Below are positions 59,593 through 64,000 of a stretch of DNA of 64,000 bases, in pieces. Where the stretch lies: NCBI GenBank assembly GCA_004352715.1, contig SCFE01000018.1, positions 1,124,334-1,188,333 on the forward strand, given 5' to 3'. Every line of letters begins with the position of its first letter. Position 1 is the stretch's first letter. The notes under the pieces are model-generated. The model did not search any database. It was given only the letters and a program-made list of their open reading frames with translations, and was not told where the DNA came from. This DNA is from Hofstenia miamia (lineage: Eukaryota > Xenacoelomorpha > Acoela). The position numbers and the translations under genes were made by a program.

Positions 59593-60720
59593 TCATAGTT
59601 TATGGCTAAAGTACTGAATGGGGCTCTTTTCTCCATTCACTATTTGGCTAAGCACACCACTGATAGCCATGGCGCTAGCGTCACAATCCACAATGAAACT
59701 CTTCAAATAATCAGGAGTGTTAAGAGTAGGAATTTTCTTGAGTTCCTTCTTGATCTGGTCGAGACTCTCCTGTTCCCTCCATGTCCATTTGAATTCGACC
59801 AACTTCTTTAATAGGTGGGAAAAGCTTTTGGTCTTTTCCACTAAATCAGGAATAAACATCCCATAGTAATTTACAAAGCCCATTAGCCTCTGGATGTCTC
59901 TTTGGCTGTTTGGCATCTCTATCCTATTGAGGAAATCCTTTGCGTTGGTCTTAATTGAAATCTTGCCAGGTTCAATTTTGCGTCCAAAAAAGGTAACTTT
60001 GCTCTGAGCCAGAGCACACTTGTTGCAGTTGACTCATAGTCCCGCATTCTGGAGCAGTTCAAGGGTGCTTTTCAATTCATCTAGATGCTCTAAGAAGGTG
60101 TTGCTAGCAACTAATATGTCGTCGATATATGCTGATATACCCAGTTCCAAAATGTTTGCGTTATTCTTTAGCACCTTTGTTACATACCTCTGAAAGGTCG
60201 TCAGAGTGTTGCACAAACCAAAGGCCATGTATCACCACTCGTAGAGGCCGTAGGGAGTGATAAAGGTGGTCTTCTGGATGTCAGATTCTTTCATAGGGAC
60301 CTGCCAGTAGGCCTTGCAAAGGTCAAGGCATGAGAAGAAGTTGTATTTACTGGCATTTTACAGAAGGTCCTCTATCCTTGGGAGGGGGTAGGCATCTTTT
60401 ATTTTAATATTGTTTAACTTGTGGAAATCAATGCACAAGTGATACTTTTCCCTTTTCTTAATAAAGACCATGGGCACCGCATAGGGGCTGTTGCTCCCCT
60501 GGATAATGCCACTCTCCAGGAGGTCGCTTAGAACTTTCTCATAGGCATCTCTTAAGCTTTCCAGAATTCGAATTGGCTTATTGGTCTTTGTCTAAATTGA
60601 ATGTTCCTCTCCTATGGCCTGGCCCACACTAATGGCTCCATAGTTGAAGACTTTGCATTTATTGTTGATATGCATATCCACATCATTCACTTTTCCTCAG
60701 AGGGAGATCTTGTTCCTGGA
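59593..60720 (-). pseudogene. Element C: reverse transcriptase
   Basis: In minus-strand order it has YAVPMVFIKKREKYHLCIDF and HKLNNIKIKDAYPLPRIEDL (about 60,365-60,490), FFSCLDLCKAYWQVPMKESD (about 60,290-60,345), FITPYGLYEWWYMAFGLCNT (about 60,210-60,270) and the catalytic box ISAYIDDILVA (about 60,115-60,150). The thumb follows, with QRDIQRLMGFVNYYGMFI and FKWTWREQESLDQI. The start of RNase H is FIVDCDASAMAISGVL (59,593-59,916). The order and motifs are those of Ty3/Gypsy elements. A few stops break the frame. Confidence 0.88.
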
Positions 60721-60779
60721 TGCGTCAATCAAGCTTATAGTAGATGGGTCCAGTGCGTCCCAGCTCATGCATAACGCTG

Positions 60780-60880
60780 GTCAACACACTTCACTAATAA
60801 TCGAGGCAGTGGCTCCAGTATCCACTGTAGCATTTACAAGACTTCCATTGATGACAATGGGAATCACATTCTTCCACATT
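60780..60880 (-). pseudogene. Element C: aspartic protease fragment
   Basis: The minus strand reads IVINGSLVNATVDTGATASI then ISEVC and a stop. DTGA is the retropepsin active site, at about 60,820-60,831. Confidence 0.75.
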
Positions 60881-61051
60881 AGGTGCGTAATGACAAGGAT
60901 CCCCTGCACTCATTTGGGGGGAGACGGTGCTCCCTCTAGTTTAAAGAGTCATTAGTCGCTAATACATCGCTGCTGGGGTCAGCAGTCTCATCATCAATCA
61001 AAAATCCATTACCATCTGCTAGGATCTGGATCGCGGTGGTGCATGCAGTTT

Positions 61052-62574
61052 TCAAGTGGCCTTTTTGTCCTCAATAAAAACACCTGGTCGAGGACAGGTC
61101 GAAATGCTTCTTGCCACAAGCTCGGGAAGGACCTTCCCTGGCAGAGCGCTTGCTAAGGCCAGGGTGGTTTTCAGTTCAGTGACATCCTTATTGATTCGAT
61201 TCATGTTGTGCATTAAATAGACCACACTGATTGCCTTTCGTATTATTGTGTGGAGGTCATCCTCTGGATCACACTTGAGCTCCAAACGGGAGCGGATGGA
61301 TGGTGGAAATCCATGGCAGATATAAGTGAAGAGGTCGTGCTGGGAGTACTCAGGCAATAAATTGCCCAAATGGAAGAGCCTCTCTACTTGAGTTATATAG
61401 TTTTGAACGTCGTCACCCTTTTGGAAGGACATATCACACAAAAGGGTTTTATACTGATGTTTTATGTGAGGCGCCTTGTAGTGATCTTCAAAGTAGCCTA
61501 CCACTAACTGATAATTAGACTTAGTTCCTTTGTCAAGCATCATGTACTGGTTGTAAGGAAGTCCATTAAGGTAAAACGGAAATTGTGATATGGCGTCATC
61601 TTGTGTTTTTTGATACTGTTTCATGGTCAACTCGAAGAGAGAGAACCATTCTTTGAAGGTCTGAGAGACAGCGTTGATTTGACCAGTGAATTTTGGAAGA
61701 CCGGAATGCTTGTTGAAGTATTCAGGGCCTCCGTGAGGCTCTACGGGAAGAACTGAGCTGGTGAACCGTGGTCAGCCACGCATCACAGACCTGATAGGTG
61801 CACCAAGAGATGGGCTTCCATCAGCAACATGCTTGGAAGCAGATGGTACAGCAGTGGTACACAAGGGAACCGAAGAGACTTGTCACATTCCCATAGACGG
61901 AACAGGGGTTGGTAAGGTAGATAAAGTTGATACATACGAAACAGAGACTGGGTGAATATTGGTTCACAGTTGATGCTCGTAGTAGGTTGTGAAGTAAACC
62001 TCGGAGGGGTAGAGCTGTCCGAGTTAGTGGAAGAGTGGCACTCTTGATGAGCATCCAGCATGCGAGCAAATTGACGGAATAGTTGTTTGCCGAAGTCATC
62101 TAGCACAGCATGTGTAACATAGTCTTCGCAGATAGGAGGAGGGGTTGCCTCCTTAGCGGGCATAAGCTGACAAACCTGGAGTTGCACCGACATAATTGAG
62201 TCCAACATCTTCTGTTCCAATCTCTGAAACTCGATGTGCTGGGTGTTGAGCTCAGCTTGCAGAGCTTCAATACGCCTCTCACCTTCCATTTGCAAGGCGA
62301 CTTGCTGAGATAACGAATCTCGTAAATGCTTGATCTCGATTGTCTGTCGATCAAACCGAGGGGTGGGGTTCACTGACAAAGTTGACAGGTGAGCTGGAAT
62401 TGGTTGAGCATTATGATTATTTAATATTCGACGGTTATTCACAGGAGAAACCTGAGTTGGAGAAGTTGGGAGAGATAAATTAACTAAGGATCCAACAGTG
62501 CAAGGAGTAGCATCCAGGCTACCAATGCTTGCACAGGGGACTCCCGCAGAGGGGACCCAATAAGAGAACAACAA
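61052..62574 (-). CDS. Element C: gag (two adjoining frames)
   Basis: The N-terminal frame (61,783-62,574) has a Pro/Ser/Thr-rich start and a coiled coil (RQTIEIKHLRDSLSQQVALQ, then RRIEALQAELNTQHIEFQRL). The second frame (61,052-61,630) has the capsid-like part: ELTMKQYQKTQDDAISQFPF, VGYFEDHYKAPHIKHQYKTL and FTYICHGFPPSIRSRLELKC. It closes with a CCHC knuckle in another frame near 61,060-61,110 (RCFY, a stop in place of Cys, then GQKGHLKTAC). About 150 bases between the two frames carry stops. Gag would form the particle and bind the element RNA. The layout equals element D gag. Confidence 0.75.
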
Positions 62575-62719
62575 ATAGCAGCATGATTAGAATCCATTTC
62601 GTAACAAGAACAAATAACAAGAATATAACTCTTCTAAGAAAAATAGCAAAACTATCTTGACAGTTGGGAGCACTGTCAACTGATCAACAACATAGATAAC
62701 AGAACAGTAACAACAGCAT

Positions 62720-62760
62720 AATCGTGGTATAGGTACAGTCACCATGTAGAATCAGTGATA
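62720..62760 (-). promoter_or_regulatory. Element C primer-binding site and 5' LTR end
   Basis: The minus strand reads CACTGATTCTACA (the LTR end, down to 62,745), directly followed by TGGTGACTGTACCTATACC. TGG immediately after CA is the expected primer-binding-site position. The 13 LTR-end bases equal those of the 3' LTR at 53,829. Beyond about 62,758 the sequence no longer resembles the 3' LTR, so the 5' LTR is truncated or replaced. Confidence 0.55.
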
Positions 62761-64000
62761 AAATTCCAACATGCACAAGAACAGAGACAACAGAAACTGA
62801 TAAGTCAGGGGAAATCCATACCAGCCGACTTAATCAAACCAAAACAAACAAATCAAGAGAGTTATGTGACACCCTCGTAGTGCATACAGCTTCTAAATGA
62901 ACGCAAATCTGCAGGCATGACCATCAAGACTCTCATTTTATCTTATTTCCTTGAATTTTAAAAAGCAAATGGTTGGTTTTTTCAAAGATGAGTAAAACGA
63001 GATCCACTTTAAGGATCCAACGCCATTACACGAATTGTGGAGAAATTCCTTCACCTTGGAATAGTCAAGACTCCAAATCCCACTATTGTACAAACCCTTA
63101 CTTCCTGGATCTCTATTCAGTCATTAATGGATTAGTTTATAGATTCCAGTTCAAAGATAAGAATATTTTATGCGTCTTGGGTAAATATGTATTAGTGGAA
63201 ATGAAACCTTGAAAATACTGTGAGTATTATTGTACGCAAGATATTGAACATCGACTATTCCATCAATACAAAATTCACAAAAATTTTACTGTAAGAACAA
63301 CATCTATTTTAGTAGAAATTCTTTTTCAAAATCAGCTGAACGAATTACTTATCAGATTGTTCATTCAACACCTTAAAACAACTGAAATCATACCCTGTAT
63401 CAAAACTGTTTGTACAGTTTAGCTCATATTCTCAATGAAAAGCTGCAGAGTTATTGATATATTTGGGAGATGAAAATATCACGATTACTGCATTTCAAAA
63501 TTTTTAAAAACTAAGATTTCATCTTACTGTAACACTATAAATTAATACAAAATCTCTCATGTGAAACTTTGATTGCAGTTCTTACCTAAATAAAGAATTT
63601 CCCTTAAGAATTTATTCTGATCTAAAAGATGTTTTTTACATGTAGGTATTTAATTAATTACTTGAAGAACTTTTGCACATTCTTTTTTAATATTAATAGG
63701 ATGTTGAGGTCAAGACTTTACTTTACATTCCATTCTTATTCAATTTTTCCGTTTTGAACAAGGCTTCCTTCGTTATGGTTTTCTTATTTTTCGCTTTAAG
63801 TGCTGATACGTCCACAATATTTCGGCAAAAATCTCACCACCCTAACCTAAGAGATTTTCCTCTCCTGCACCTATGAACGGTGTGGAGTCTAATAAAGAGA
63901 GCTATATCTCAGTTAAGTTTAGGACACTCTTATGAAGAAATCAAAATTTAAAAATGCCAGATTTTGCAGATTTAGATAGCAAAATATTTCTACATGACTC
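62760..64000. other. Flank of element C, no supported gene
   Basis: A 79-codon frame (62,973-63,212, +) reads NPYFLDLYSVINGLVYRFQF then KDKNILCVLG, which faintly recalls the segment before integrase in Gypsy elements but is not convincing. The rest is AT-rich. Confidence 0.3.

Overview
The window looks like a very AT-rich animal genome with few genes: long (TA)n microsatellites, several assembly gaps bounded by them, two intronless class A GPCR genes, and dense decayed transposable elements. No bacterial gene organisation, CRISPR array, rRNA or intact tRNA was seen. An invertebrate is likely. A planarian-like flatworm would fit the base composition, the (TA)n-bounded gaps and the GPCRs with an altered NPxxY motif, but this is a guess.

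Layout. 0.8-1.9 kb: an interspersed repeat that recurs rearranged at 23.7-24.2 kb. 2.5-2.75 kb: a tRNA-derived SINE. 3.3-5.5 kb (+): element E, a decayed Ty3/Gypsy pol. 8.4-11.9 kb (-): element D, an LTR, primer-binding site and gag. 12.9-20.3 kb (+): element A, two LTRs around an integrase tail and a long extra ORF. A sits inside element B (-), whose pieces lie at 20.3-22.85 kb and 12.4-12.9 kb. 22.9-24.2 kb: a possible LINE remnant plus the repeat. 24.7-27.1 kb (-): a broken hAT transposon. 27.7-28.7 and 42.6-43.6 kb (+): two paralogous GPCR genes, apparently the only intact host genes. 45.4-45.7 kb: a LINE endonuclease scrap. 46.8-49.1 kb (+): element F, an unrelated LTR relic. 52.2-52.9 kb (-): a Tc1/mariner relic. 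53.8-62.75 kb (-): element C, the most complete copy, running gag-PR-RT-RNase H-INT-extra ORF-LTR and richer in GC than its surroundings.

The main observation is that elements A, B and C, at very different stages of decay, all carry the same long reading frame downstream of the integrase GPY/F module. It is about 1,000-1,300 codons, called ORF3 here. I do not recognise it, and it has no obvious membrane segments such as an env gene would have. Homologous blocks occur in the same order in A and C, and B (truncated at both ends by deletion and by insertion of A) keeps the N-terminal and middle ones. Element A has lost gag and most of pol but keeps both LTRs and ORF3, like a non-autonomous derivative carrying ORF3 as its only cargo.

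Much of the remaining sequence is AT-rich DNA with no gene I can support. Some duplications lie exactly at Ns (15,887; 25.4/25.8 kb; 55.6/55.8 kb), and an exact 101-bp inverted copy lies beside a gap (32.1/34.8 kb). These may be assembly artefacts.
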